Assembly: GCF_001014615.2 (NCBI RefSeq)
Contig: NZ_LBCQ02000009.1
Span: 1 to 64,000 of the forward strand
Direction: 5' to 3'
Length of the DNA: 64,000 bases
Source: Aquamicrobium sp. LC103
Lineage (GTDB): Bacteria; Pseudomonadota; Alphaproteobacteria; Rhizobiales; Rhizobiaceae
The notes beneath the pieces were generated by a model. The model was not told where the DNA came from, did no database searches, and was given only the letters and a program-made list of their open reading frames with translations. The position numbers and the translations under genes are program-made. The number at the start of each line of letters is the position of its first letter. Within the stretch, counting starts at the first letter, position 1. Positions 1 to 8,105 of the stretch are shown piece after piece.

Positions 1-1
1 C

Positions 2-1255
2 GCGGTGCTACGTTTCACCCTTTCCAACGCGACCGGAACATCGGAGCCCGGCACGATCACCTTGACCATTATCGGGCGGCCGGACCCCTCGCAAGACCCG
101 GAGGTGATCGGATTGCTGAGCGCACAGGCTGACGCAGCCAGACGCTTCGCTCGGGTACAGACGCGCAACTTCAATGATCGGCTCGAGCAGCTTCACGACG
201 AAGGTGATCGCCGCAGGAACAGCATGAATGTACGCCTTGGCATCGTGCAGTCCGACCGAACCAGCCGTGCCGAGCGCGAGATCCAGCGCATGATAGAAGA
301 CGGGCACGGCGCCAATGCCGAAAACGTCGTTCAGGGGCTGCTCGCCTATGGACCCGAGGGCGCAACCGGCGCCAGAAGCTCTTCCGGGGACGAGAACGGC
401 GCCCCTGCCACAACCTTCGCGTCACCCGATCTCGGCTCATTCGCGGTCTGGACCGGCGGCTTTGTCAATTTCGGCGAGCGCGAAAATGGTGGCCTCGACA
501 TCGACCATACGATGGTCGGATTGAGCGGTGGTGTGGACTACCGCTTCTCGGATAAGTTCGTGGCGGGCTTCGGAGCAGGCTACGGGCGCGATCGAAGTGA
601 TATCGGCGGGAACGGTACGGAAAGCCGTGCCAGCGCATATAGTGCCGCCATCTACGGCAGCTACAAGCCGTTCAGGAACGTCTTCATCGACGGTCTGATC
701 GGCGGCAGCTGGCTCGACTTCGATTCCAACCGCTACATCACCTCCACGGGCGACTTCGCGAGCGGGACCCGCTCCGGACATCAGTTCTTTGGATCAGTGA
801 CGGCCGCGTACGACTACCGGGACGACACTTGGCTCATATCGCCGTACGGCCGCATCGAGTTTTCCCGCTCCTGGCTCGACGGCTTCACCGAAAAGGGCAG
901 CGACAGCATGGCCCTGCGCTATGGCGACCAGACCGTCGACTCCGTGTCGGGCGTGCTCGGTCTGAGGGCCGAGTACACCTTCATGCTGGACTGGGGAACG
1001 CTCACTCCCGGCGCGAGATTCGAGTATACGCATGACTTCATCGGCTCAAGCCGCGCCCATCTTGGCTATGCCGATCTTGGCGGCCTGCCTTATGTCGTCG
1101 AGATCGAATCCGCGGAGCAGAACTACGCCACGCTTGGCCTGTCGCTCGACGCCACACTGCCGCAGGACTGGTCGCTGGGATTCGACTATCGCACGTCCCT
1201 GGGCCGCGATCAGCAGGATCACGCTATCGGATTGCGGGTCGGGAAAAAATTCTAG
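2..1255 (+). CDS. Autotransporter, C-terminal part (5' end outside window)
   Basis: The reading frame is open to the window edge, so the GTG at position 5 is probably internal. The first ~35 residues look like the end of an Ig-like passenger repeat. A charged, helical linker follows (about residues 35-140). From about residue 145 onward alternating aromatic and small residues form an autotransporter beta-barrel domain that ends in Lys-Lys-Phe, the terminal aromatic expected of a BAM-inserted outer-membrane protein. The barrel would anchor a surface or secreted passenger that lies mostly upstream of the window. Passenger function cannot be judged. The family is clear; the start is not visible. 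Confidence 0.85.
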   Translation, partial: AVLRFTLSNATGTSEPGTITLTIIGRPDPSQDPEVIGLLSAQADAARRFARVQTRNFNDRLEQLHDEGDRRRNSMNVRLGIVQSDRTSRAEREIQRMIEDGHGANAENVVQGLLAYGPEGATGARSSSGDENGAPATTFASPDLGSFAVWTGGFVNFGERENGGLDIDHTMVGLSGGVDYRFSDKFVAGFGAGYGRDRSDIGGNGTESRASAYSAAIYGSYKPFRNVFIDGLIGGSWLDFDSNRYITSTGDFASGTRSGHQFFGSVTAAYDYRDDTWLISPYGRIEFSRSWLDGFTEKGSDSMALRYGDQTVDSVSGVLGLRAEYTFMLDWGTLTPGARFEYTHDFIGSSRAHLGYADLGGLPYVVEIESAEQNYATLGLSLDATLPQDWSLGFDYRTSLGRDQQDHAIGLRVGKKF

Positions 1256-1273
1256 GATGAAACGGAATGCCGG

Positions 1274-1290
1274 CTGCGGCTTCGCCGCAG
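1274..1290 (+). terminator. Hairpin after the autotransporter
   Basis: A perfect 7-bp stem (CTGCGGC / GCCGCAG) with a 3-nt loop lies 18 bp after the autotransporter stop. No T-run follows, so it is at best a weak or Rho-assisted terminator. Confidence 0.3.
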
Positions 1291-1434
1291 GTAACCCACC
1301 CTTAATTCACTGCCAGTCCTCAAGGTCTGCTTTGGGGGTGGTTTCCAGACCGTCTGCTTTAGATTAGCGAAATCGGACAGCAGACGAACCGGAAATCTAT
1401 CTCGTTAGAAAGCTGCTCTGATCGCGTCAGCATT

Positions 1435-1617
1435 CTATGCCTCAAGGATGGCGAACTGCTCGGCGAGTGAAAGACGTGGATTATGCTCGGCAATGAACCG
1501 GTTACCCCGCCCTATGCTGAAAAGTCGCACTTCGGCGAGAACCTACACCGCAATCTCTGTCGGTATCGCATTTGGGAAAAGAAGAGCGACCTGGGTCCGT
1601 TCAAAGTCACGCCACAT
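1435..1617 (-). pseudogene. Small unrecognised ORF with an in-frame stop
   Basis: On the minus strand a 61-codon frame from an ATG at 1617 reads like a real protein (beginning MWRDFERTQVALLFPN) but is broken by TAG at 1543-1545. It then continues in the same frame to a second stop at 1435-1437, ending with plausible residues (FIAEHNPRLSLAEQF). The open frame also extends upstream of the ATG, under the end of the HipA fragment. I do not recognise the family. It may be a decayed gene downstream of hipA. The rest of 1256-1651 holds nothing else I can support. Confidence 0.3.
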
Positions 1618-1651
1618 GTCGGAGTCGGACGGAATTTTCGGGTATCTAGCC

Positions 1652-2398
1652 TCATACACGCGCTTCTGCGACCAGTGCAAGCGTGTCGAGCCTTTGGATC
1701 AGTCGATGCGCTCGCGCGTCACCGAGAAGGTCTTTCACCGCCGGCGGCCATCGATCGCACGCGTGATTGACTACCGTCCGAACTTCCCGCTCGATCCAAT
1801 CGGGATCGAGCCGCAGGAACTCGGCGACACGCCGGAAGCGTCGGAACGTAACGTTTGCGAAACTGTGGGTTCCGGCAAACCTCAGAGCGAGCGTGTCGCT
1901 CGGCGCGTAAAGGACAGTTGGCACGATGTCGTAGGCTGGCGAAAGCCGAATCTCGCCGGGCGCGGGGAAGATGAAGGACCAGTTCTTCAGGTGGTTGTCG
2001 CCATTGCCGATCAGCACATCGGCGATGATGCGTCGCATGCCTTCCAGAACGTCGGCCCTCCAGTCCGTGCTAAACCGGCGGATCATGTTCAGGATCGTCT
2101 CGTAGGTCGCCATCGTGTATTTACGCTCTCCCACGGCGCCGATGATCTGCCCCCCATCCTCGATGTGGATGCGCCTGCCGCCGCCCGGTCGGTCGAACCG
2201 GTCGACCACGAGCGCCATCGGTCCATCGCTGAGGAAAGCGTCGGGAATACCATCAATGGCGCTCGTTGAAATCAAGCGACACGGAGCCGTTTCGACACCG
2301 ATCATGCGGCACAGCATCATCGCCGCGTGTTCCGCTTCCGGCAATCCCGGGTAAAGGGTGGGCGGAACCTTCATGATGCAACGGCCTTCCCCTGCAGG
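1652..2398 (-). pseudogene. hipA: HipA-type Ser/Thr kinase, N-terminally truncated
   Basis: This keeps the C-terminal kinase half of a HipA toxin: the KVPPTLYPGLPEAEH segment that follows the N-terminal domain, the catalytic-loop motif GNGDNHLKN, and the SPAYDIV metal-binding segment. About 150 residues of N-terminal subdomain are missing. Homology continues a few codons upstream of the first ATG (2374), to about 2398, and then stops within 15 bp of the 3' end of the neighbouring response regulator gene, which marks a deletion junction. No hipB partner is present here. An intact hipBA lies at 57.7 kb but is a different HipA subtype. It is very probably non-functional. Confidence 0.7.
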
Positions 2399-2409
2399 GG
2401 CAGGCGCCG

Positions 2410-3147
2410 TCAGCCTCTCTGAAAAACGTCTGAACCTGGATTCCTCGTGTTTTTATGCGGTTGTAATACGTAACCCACGAAACGCACTGTACGAATCATC
2501 TCGGATCCGGTGATGGCGTGGAGGCGTCTACGTAGTCTTGCGATATGAATATCGACCGTCCTTTGCTTGACGCATGCGGTGTCGCGCCACGCCGCGGCTA
2601 TCAAGTGCTCACGACTGAGAATTCGATTGGGCGATTTCAGAAAACACGCCAGGAGCCGGAAACCAATTGGCGGCAGCCCAAAGTGACGGCCGTTGTAGCG
2701 AACACGTTGAGCCTCCAGATCCATCTCGAGGACGTGCTGACGTAGTGATTTGCCTTCAGCCAGAACGCCCAGTTCACCATCGGCCGAAGCACCATTTGGC
2801 TGATGGCGGAGAAACTGGAGCAATCTTGAGGGCGCCAGAGGTCTTAGCATTCCCTCATCAACACCGGCCTTGATCAGCTTCATGTATTGGGCATTACCAT
2901 CGGAAGGAATGAGCGCGGCGACCGGTGTCGATTGTCCTCCAAGCTTGAGGCGTGCGCATATCAGGGAGGATTCGTTGTCAGGCGTGCAATCCAAGATCAC
3001 GGCGTGAAGCCTGCCGACCTTTAAAAGGTGATCCAGGTCCTCGACGTCAACCAACAGGCGCAGATCGTATCCTTCAGCCTCAAGAATATGCCGTAGCAGA
3101 AGGTACAGTTCGGGATCGTTCGAGTTCAGCGCCACGAGAGATTTCAT
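2410..3147 (-). CDS. Atypical orphan OmpR-family response regulator 1
   Basis: A receiver-like domain (residues 1-115) is followed by an OmpR/PhoB winged helix (about 140-235, with the RTVDIHIARLRR recognition-helix region and RTVRFVGY wing). The putative phospho-acceptor Asp53 is present. However, the N-terminal acidic pair is absent (LNSND), the conserved Thr is replaced (ALIPSD), and the switch Lys is Arg (RPL). That is the pattern of phosphorylation-independent atypical regulators. No histidine kinase is nearby. The ATG at 3147 is chosen because AGGGG lies 8 bp upstream. It is paralogous to the gene at 15764-16474 and shares even its leader sequence. Together the two bracket the 3-15.5 kb metabolic island. 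Confidence 0.8.
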   Translation of the reverse strand: MKSLVALNSNDPELYLLLRHILEAEGYDLRLLVDVEDLDHLLKVGRLHAVILDCTPDNESSLICARLKLGGQSTPVAALIPSDGNAQYMKLIKAGVDEGMLRPLAPSRLLQFLRHQPNGASADGELGVLAEGKSLRQHVLEMDLEAQRVRYNGRHFGLPPIGFRLLACFLKSPNRILSREHLIAAAWRDTACVKQRTVDIHIARLRRRLHAITGSEMIRTVRFVGYVLQPHKNTRNPGSDVFQRG

Positions 3148-3215
3148 AACCATCCCCTGGTTTGGACATGGCTGCCGCGGTACGCAACTTGCCGATGTGC
3201 CATAGCTGATTCCTT

Positions 3216-3992
3216 CTAAGTCGGAGCGACCTCGCCGCCATTGACGTCGATCACCGCCCCATTGATGAAGCCTGCATTCTCAGACGCCAGAAATTCGATT
3301 ACGGCCGCGACATCGTCTGGCTCGCCGAGACGGCCGATCGGAATTCTGCTCAACGCTTCCTGGTTGGCGGGAGCCTCATGCGAGCCTGTCATGCCGGTCA
3401 ATATCCGCCCCGGCGCTACGAGATTGATCGTGATGCCACTCGGTGAATAGGGTTCGATCAAAGCCTTCGTCAGGCCAGCTAATGCCGCCTTGGATGCGAC
3501 GTAACTCGCGCCCGCTATTTTTGGCCTGGTTCGCGCAGCCACGGAGCCGAGCAATATGATGCGGCCGAAACCGTTCTTCATCATCCCAGGACCGACCGCT
3601 TGGCAGCAGAGCATTGTGCCGGTTAAATTCACTGTCAGCACAGCGTTCCATTCATCCAGCGTGATCCCGGAGAATTCCACGGCGCCATTTGGCCCTTTCG
3701 GGGAAATCCCAGCGTTACAAACGAGGATGTCGGGTGTGCCCCATTCGCGCTCGACCTCCTCAAAGAAGGATCTTATAGCCGACACATCCGCAAGGTCGAC
3801 GGTGCGAGCGAGCACGCATTGCGTTGGGTATTCGCTTTCGAGAACCTTGCAGGCGGTTGTCACGCTCTCCCGCCGCTGGCTGAAGATTGCGACCCGGTGT
3901 CCTGCATTTAAAAGGCGCTTGGCTGTCGCCAAGCCTATGCCGGTCGTTCCACCTGTTACGACGGCAACCCGTGTTTTATGTGTCTGCATCAT
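3216..3992 (-). CDS. SDR-family NAD(P)-dependent oxidoreductase
   Basis: This 258-aa classical short-chain dehydrogenase has a TGGTTGIG cofactor motif (13-20), NAG (93-95), catalytic Ser150 and Tyr164-x3-Lys168 (YVASK), and a PG motif after it. It would reduce or oxidise a keto/hydroxyl group in the cytoplasm. FabG-like proteins of this type serve many pathways. The longer frame upstream is only the ThDP gene read in another frame. The start at 3992 (or ATG 3989) overlaps the stop of the ThDP enzyme gene, so the two are translationally coupled. It is the last gene of the gntR-aminotransferase-ThDP operon. The substrate is unknown; a plausible role is reducing the ThDP enzyme product. Confidence 0.85.
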   Translation of the reverse strand: MMQTHKTRVAVVTGGTTGIGLATAKRLLNAGHRVAIFSQRRESVTTACKVLESEYPTQCVLARTVDLADVSAIRSFFEEVEREWGTPDILVCNAGISPKGPNGAVEFSGITLDEWNAVLTVNLTGTMLCCQAVGPGMMKNGFGRIILLGSVAARTRPKIAGASYVASKAALAGLTKALIEPYSPSGITINLVAPGRILTGMTGSHEAPANQEALSRIPIGRLGEPDDVAAVIEFLASENAGFINGAVIDVNGGEVAPT

Positions 3993-5701
3993 GCCGCCTC
4001 GTCCAATTCGGCAAAGAGGGAAAGTGGGGGTCTCGCTTGGGGATCCGTCATGACCTCGATGAGAAAGGGCTTCTTGCTGCCTAACCCGTAACGCAATTGC
4101 GGCTTGAGCTGAGCAGGATCGGAAATGCGCACGGCCTCGCAGCCACACGCTCGCGCAATCATTGCGTGATCCACATCCCCCAGAGTGCATGCCGACGTGA
4201 ATGCGCCGAATTTCACGGTCTCCGCATCCCGTTGAAAGCCGAGGATGCCGTTGTTCAGGACGATGATCGTGACGGGAAGGTTCGCGCGAACCATCGTCTC
4301 CAATTCGCTCCAGGAATGGGCGAAGCCGCCATCGCCGACGACAACCACGACAGGGTGCTCCGGCCGAGCGGCTTTTGCGCCCATCGCCAAGGGCACGCCC
4401 CAGCCCAGACCGGCAAGTCCGCGTGGTGTCAAGAATCGCATTCCTGGCGCAAAGGCGCGCAACTGGCCTACCACCCACATGGATGAGTAGCTCGCATCCG
4501 CCACGACAGTGGTTTGCGCCGTCATGCACGTCTGTAGATCAGCCATCACCTTTTCGGGACGAATTGGGATGGCCTCGGTCAAGGAGAATGCCTCTCTTTC
4601 ATTTTCGAAGGCATCCCAGAAGGTTTTGATGCGCGATGCAACAGCCGTGCGTGACGCCCTTCGCGCAGAAAGGTCGAGTTGCCCAAGATGGTCGCACAGT
4701 GCGGCCAATGTTTCGGAAGCGTCCCCCACCAGCCGCAGGGCCTCATATGTGCGTCCGATTTCGACTGGATCGACGTCGATGTGTATTACCGTTGCACCCT
4801 TGGGTATCTGTTTCCAGCTGTCGGTACCGTTCTGGTTGGTTCTAGTTCCGATCAAAACCACCAAATCGGCCTCGCTCACCATGGCAACCGAATGGCATCC
4901 CAGCGAGCGCGGTCCAACCAGTGAGCCCAGCACGCCAGCCGATAGAGGATGATGTTCGTCTACGCTGCCCTTGCCCATATTGGTCGTGAAAACTGGAAGA
5001 GCGCATTCTTCCTGCAGTCGACGAAGTTGACCGGCCGCGCCACTGCCGTGAACGCCGCCGCCGGCGATAACGACGGGTGATTTCGCTGCGGCGATAATTT
5101 TTGCCGCACGAGCAATCTCTCTTTCAGCAGGTCGCACGCGATCCAGTGGCCATCGGCCAAGCGAAGCGGAACGGACGAAACCCGGCTCGGGGGCAGGCTC
5201 GCGCAGCAGATCGGCGGGCAAGATCAGAGCTGTTGGGCCTGGGCGCCCCGAACCGGCGATTGCGAAAGCAGCATCTATGTAATCATCGATGCGTTCTGCC
5301 ACGACGACCTTGCGCGCCCACTTGGTGCAAGGCTGAAACAGGGCTAGATGATCGAATTCCTGGAAGGCGTTTCTGTCGGTCTGATCACGCTCGACGTCCT
5401 GGACAAGCGCGACTATTGGAACACTTGCCTTGAGAGCTTCCGCGAGCGGTGGCACCAGCAGCGTTGCCGCGGGTCCATTCTGGGCGGCAACGACGCCAAT
5501 CTTTCCCGAGCGACGTGCATAGCCGTCCGCCATGGCGCCACCCATATTTTCCTGGCGATAGGCAATTTGCCGAATGCCGAGATCTTCTGCGGCCAGGATG
5601 ATTGCCGATGGGAGGCTTTGAGCAAATATGTGGGTGACATCGTGACGCTGCAGCGCGCGGGCGATCCGTGCGGCTACTGTTTGTGTCGGCTCTATGGACA
5701 T
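3989..5701 (-). CDS. ThDP-dependent enzyme of the acetolactate synthase superfamily
   Basis: This 570-aa protein has the three-domain ThDP fold. It has the cofactor-activating Glu51 (RQENMGGAMADGYAR), a central domain with GGGVHGSGA, and a C-terminal ThDP-binding motif from GDG (about 456) to NN (about 482). It resembles acetolactate-synthase-like catabolic carboligases and lyases, not the biosynthetic IlvB (no ilvH regulatory subunit follows). The start at ATG 5701 avoids a long overlap into the aminotransferase gene. Only 10 bp separate it from that upstream gene, and its stop overlaps the downstream SDR start. A 2-oxo acid or aldehyde made by the neighbouring aminotransferase is its likely substrate; this is inference. 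Sulfoacetaldehyde acetyltransferase or glyoxylate carboligase activity is not supported by any specific motif. Confidence 0.85.
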   Translation of the reverse strand: MSIEPTQTVAARIARALQRHDVTHIFAQSLPSAIILAAEDLGIRQIAYRQENMGGAMADGYARRSGKIGVVAAQNGPAATLLVPPLAEALKASVPIVALVQDVERDQTDRNAFQEFDHLALFQPCTKWARKVVVAERIDDYIDAAFAIAGSGRPGPTALILPADLLREPAPEPGFVRSASLGRWPLDRVRPAEREIARAAKIIAAAKSPVVIAGGGVHGSGAAGQLRRLQEECALPVFTTNMGKGSVDEHHPLSAGVLGSLVGPRSLGCHSVAMVSEADLVVLIGTRTNQNGTDSWKQIPKGATVIHIDVDPVEIGRTYEALRLVGDASETLAALCDHLGQLDLSARRASRTAVASRIKTFWDAFENEREAFSLTEAIPIRPEKVMADLQTCMTAQTTVVADASYSSMWVVGQLRAFAPGMRFLTPRGLAGLGWGVPLAMGAKAARPEHPVVVVVGDGGFAHSWSELETMVRANLPVTIIVLNNGILGFQRDAETVKFGAFTSACTLGDVDHAMIARACGCEAVRISDPAQLKPQLRYGLGSKKPFLIEVMTDPQARPPLSLFAELDEAA

Positions 5702-5711
5702 TTGTTCGCTC

Positions 5712-7055
5712 TCAATTCTTGGTGGCGTTTTCGGCGATGAAGTCTTCGAAACAGCCGACGATTTTGTCGACGTCCTCATCATCCATCGCCGTTGAGAGGC
5801 AGGCCGCCGCCCCGACGGGCAACAGAATTCCGTGATTAAGGAAATGCCTTGAGAGGCGGTTCATCACAGCCGTTTCCGAGGGGCTCATGAAAGCCTCCCT
5901 GAACTGCGAGGGAGGCGCGGATTTGGGATGGATCCTAAACAGAGACGCCGCTCCGGTGACGGAGAACGCGCACTCACTTTCATGGATGATGGCGGCAAGA
6001 CCGCGCCTTACACGCTCGCCCATTGCCTCGAGCCGGGCGAATTCAGCTACGGTCATCGCGTTCATTGCTGCGTAGCCGGCAACCATGGAAACCGGGTTGG
6101 CGGAAAATGTGCCACCTTGCGGTAGTCTCGGCTTGATATCCGGTGCTCCGAAAACCCGCATGACCTCCTCGCGGCCTGCAATGGCGCCGATGGGAAATCC
6201 TCCCCCGATTATCTTGCCCAGCGCGATTAGATCCGGCACCAGGCCATAACGATCCACCGATCCGTGATAGCTCTGCCGGAAGTTGAGGACCTCATCGGCA
6301 AGAATCAAGATTCCGTATTTGCGCGCGCTCGACTGGAGCATCTCGATGAATTCTGGTGCGGGCGCCATCAGTCCCGCCCTGCTGGGCATTGGATCTATGA
6401 CGATGCAGGAAAGTCTGTCGGCGGCCGTCGCGATGCGTCTTTCGGCGCCTTCAACGTCGTTGAAGCGCAAGACCGTCACGTCTCCGGCGACCGTTTCCGG
6501 CACCCCGTGGCAAAGCGGAACCGCCTCGGGGCACTCGTCGGGGCCCCAATTCGAAGGCGTGCCGCCCTGCCCTGTCTCGGCCCAGTCGTAAGCGCCGTGA
6601 TAGGCACCTTCGATCCGCGCGATGCCCGGCTTTCCTGTGAATGCGCGCGCCGCCTTGATGGCGAACATCACTGCCTCTGTTCCGCTATTGACGAACCGTA
6701 TTCTGTCCGCGCTCGGTATGCGGCCGAGCAGCAGGTCCGCTAGCGCTATTTCGTGCTCTGTCGGATTGGCGAAGCACGTGCCTCGTTCCAACTGGGAAGC
6801 GACGGCTTGCATGACAGGTGCGTAACGATGGCCATGAATTAGGGTGGTGTAGTTGTTATTCAGATCGAGTAGTCGCCGCCCGTCCGCGTCGATCAGGTAC
6901 GCGCCTTCGCCACCGGATACGTAGAGGGGTGTTGGATCCCGCTCCACCGTTACGCGGGTTGTTCCATCGGGAAATACACGAAGCCCTGCCCTGAAGAGTT
7001 CTTCTGATCTCGATGAGCGCGCGCTTGAGGCCGGCGCGGGATCGCAATAACGCAT
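5712..7055 (-). CDS. Class III PLP aminotransferase (GSA-aminomutase-like)
   Basis: This is a fold-type I PLP enzyme related to glutamate-1-semialdehyde aminomutase and omega-aminotransferases. It shows NSGTEAVMFAIKAAR (phosphate cup), ADEVLNFR (PLP-ring Asp) and the Schiff-base lysine at about residue 281 in ALGKIIGGG. The start is placed at ATG 7055, which has AGGAG 8 bp upstream; the ATG nine bases earlier sits directly on that ribosome site. Tetrapyrrole synthesis is unlikely, because the gene lies in a catabolic-type operon (gntR upstream, ThDP enzyme and SDR downstream) opposite a polyamine-type importer. Transamination of an imported amine or beta-amino acid is inferred. Confidence 0.85.
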   Translation of the reverse strand: MRYCDPAPASSARSSRSEELFRAGLRVFPDGTTRVTVERDPTPLYVSGGEGAYLIDADGRRLLDLNNNYTTLIHGHRYAPVMQAVASQLERGTCFANPTEHEIALADLLLGRIPSADRIRFVNSGTEAVMFAIKAARAFTGKPGIARIEGAYHGAYDWAETGQGGTPSNWGPDECPEAVPLCHGVPETVAGDVTVLRFNDVEGAERRIATAADRLSCIVIDPMPSRAGLMAPAPEFIEMLQSSARKYGILILADEVLNFRQSYHGSVDRYGLVPDLIALGKIIGGGFPIGAIAGREEVMRVFGAPDIKPRLPQGGTFSANPVSMVAGYAAMNAMTVAEFARLEAMGERVRRGLAAIIHESECAFSVTGAASLFRIHPKSAPPSQFREAFMSPSETAVMNRLSRHFLNHGILLPVGAAACLSTAMDDEDVDKIVGCFEDFIAENATKN

Positions 7056-7086
7056 TTGCTGCATCTCCTGTGATGAATGACAGAAT

Positions 7087-7133
7087 GTTGCAACAAAAAA
7101 TCATACATGCGACACTGGCGCAACAATTTTGTT
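7087..7133. promoter_or_regulatory. Candidate GntR operator, site A
   Basis: Between gntR and the aminotransferase gene lies GTTGCAACAAAAAAT (7087-7101), containing the palindrome TGTTGCAACA, and an AACAA-TT-TTGTT inverted repeat (7122-7133) that overlaps the gntR stop codon. Both elements recur, the first with one mismatch in 15, on the other side of gntR (7864-7887). This is the arrangement expected for the FCD regulator's own binding sites. Confidence 0.55.
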
Positions 7134-7836
7134 AGAAGATGGCCTCATTCTCGGCGGAGCGTTCGCGGTTCGCCTTCTTCATCCGCCTGTAGCCATCGCG
7201 GATATCGCTTTCAATCGCCGCGCGAACCGCGGCGCCGTCTCGTTCCAAAAGCCCTTCGATCGCCGCCATGTGGTTGTGCACGCCGTATTTGGCCTCGGCG
7301 AACTCCGGATAAAGATCATTGAACGACGCCCCGATCCTGAGCCACAGGGTTTCGATCGTTGTGATGAGATGAGGCATTTGCGACAACCGATAGATCAGGA
7401 AATGGAACTCTTTGTTGCTCCACAGCGCATCGGCATAGCGCTTGGCATCGAGCGCGACATCGATCTGGCCCTGCATTTTCGTGAGCTTATCAATGTCGTC
7501 TTGCGTCACGTGCAAGACCGATCTTTCCGCGGCCAACCCCTCCAGCGCGAGGCGCATTAATGTAATCTCTTCAAGGGTTTGCTGGCTGATGAAGGGAACG
7601 ATTACGGTTTTGGGCCCCGCATAGACCAACGCACCCTCGAAGGTGAGCCTGTTAATGGCATCCCGCGCGGGCGTGGAACTGACGCCAAGAGCATCCGCCA
7701 GAGCGCGAACGGTGAGCTTGCGGCCGGGCTCGAAGGCGCCACGTATCAGCCTTTCCTTGGTTTGCTGATAGACGACCTCGCCCAGCCTGACGGGCTGCCT
7801 GTCGTCAGTTTGCGCATCGTCGGCGTTATCGGCCAT
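7132..7836 (-). CDS. GntR-family transcriptional regulator, FCD subfamily
   Basis: This 234-aa protein has an N-terminal winged helix (about residues 15-80; VRALADALGVSSTPARDAI is the recognition region). A C-terminal all-helical FCD ligand domain follows (about 90-220), with Asp/His metal-ligand candidates in NKEFHFLIY and VHNHMAAIE. FCD regulators usually sense an organic acid or the substrate of the adjacent operon. ATG 7836 is preferred over 7860 because AGGAG precedes it at good spacing and nothing precedes the other. It heads the aminotransferase operon and is divergent from the ABC operon. It is probably an autoregulator acting on the repeats at 7087-7133 and 7864-7887. Confidence 0.85.
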   Translation of the reverse strand: MADNADDAQTDDRQPVRLGEVVYQQTKERLIRGAFEPGRKLTVRALADALGVSSTPARDAINRLTFEGALVYAGPKTVIVPFISQQTLEEITLMRLALEGLAAERSVLHVTQDDIDKLTKMQGQIDVALDAKRYADALWSNKEFHFLIYRLSQMPHLITTIETLWLRIGASFNDLYPEFAEAKYGVHNHMAAIEGLLERDGAAVRAAIESDIRDGYRRMKKANRERSAENEAIF

Positions 7837-7863
7837 TTCTTTTCTCCTGTGCGTTGACATTAT

Positions 7864-7889
7864 AACAATTTTGTTGCATCAAAAAATGG
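7864..7889. promoter_or_regulatory. Candidate GntR operator, site B
   Basis: AACAATTTTGTT (7864-7875) runs into GTTGCATCAAAAAAT (7873-7887) in the divergent promoter region between gntR and the ABC operon. It duplicates site A's elements. Its complement contains TTTGATGCAACAAAAT, identical over 16 bases to site C at 16521. The position suits control of both divergent operons. Confidence 0.55.
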
Positions 7890-8105
7890 CAAATGAAGCC
7901 TTTGCGCGATTGTGTAACAACAACATAACACGACTGACATGAATCGTCGCGTAATCGATTTGAATGAATCGGGCTAGCCGAGCGTGTGTTTGGTGTTGGC
8001 TCGAGACCTTCCGCGTTCCCGCCGATCGGCGCGAATGAGTGGAACAACGCCGCCCGCGCGCCACGACCGCGAGACATCACAACGAGAATACAGAGGAGGA
8101 ATGGT

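Noticed and set aside
1448-2269. 273-aa plus-strand frame
   Set aside because: It is the complement of the HipA fragment and its neighbour; composition is low-complexity and no domain is visible, while the minus strand shows clear HipA motifs.
3993-4529. N-terminal extension of the SDR (437-aa frame)
   Set aside because: The extra 179 residues are the ThDP enzyme gene read in another frame; the SDR starts at the ATGATG overlapping that gene's stop.
3989-5701. Biosynthetic acetolactate synthase (ilvB) identity
   Set aside because: No ilvH or ilvC nearby and the context is catabolic; only the superfamily is supported.
5712-7055. Heme biosynthesis (hemL) identity for the aminotransferase
   Set aside because: Context is a GntR-controlled catabolic-type operon with ThDP enzyme and importer; HemL is normally a lone housekeeping gene, so only family-level assignment is kept.
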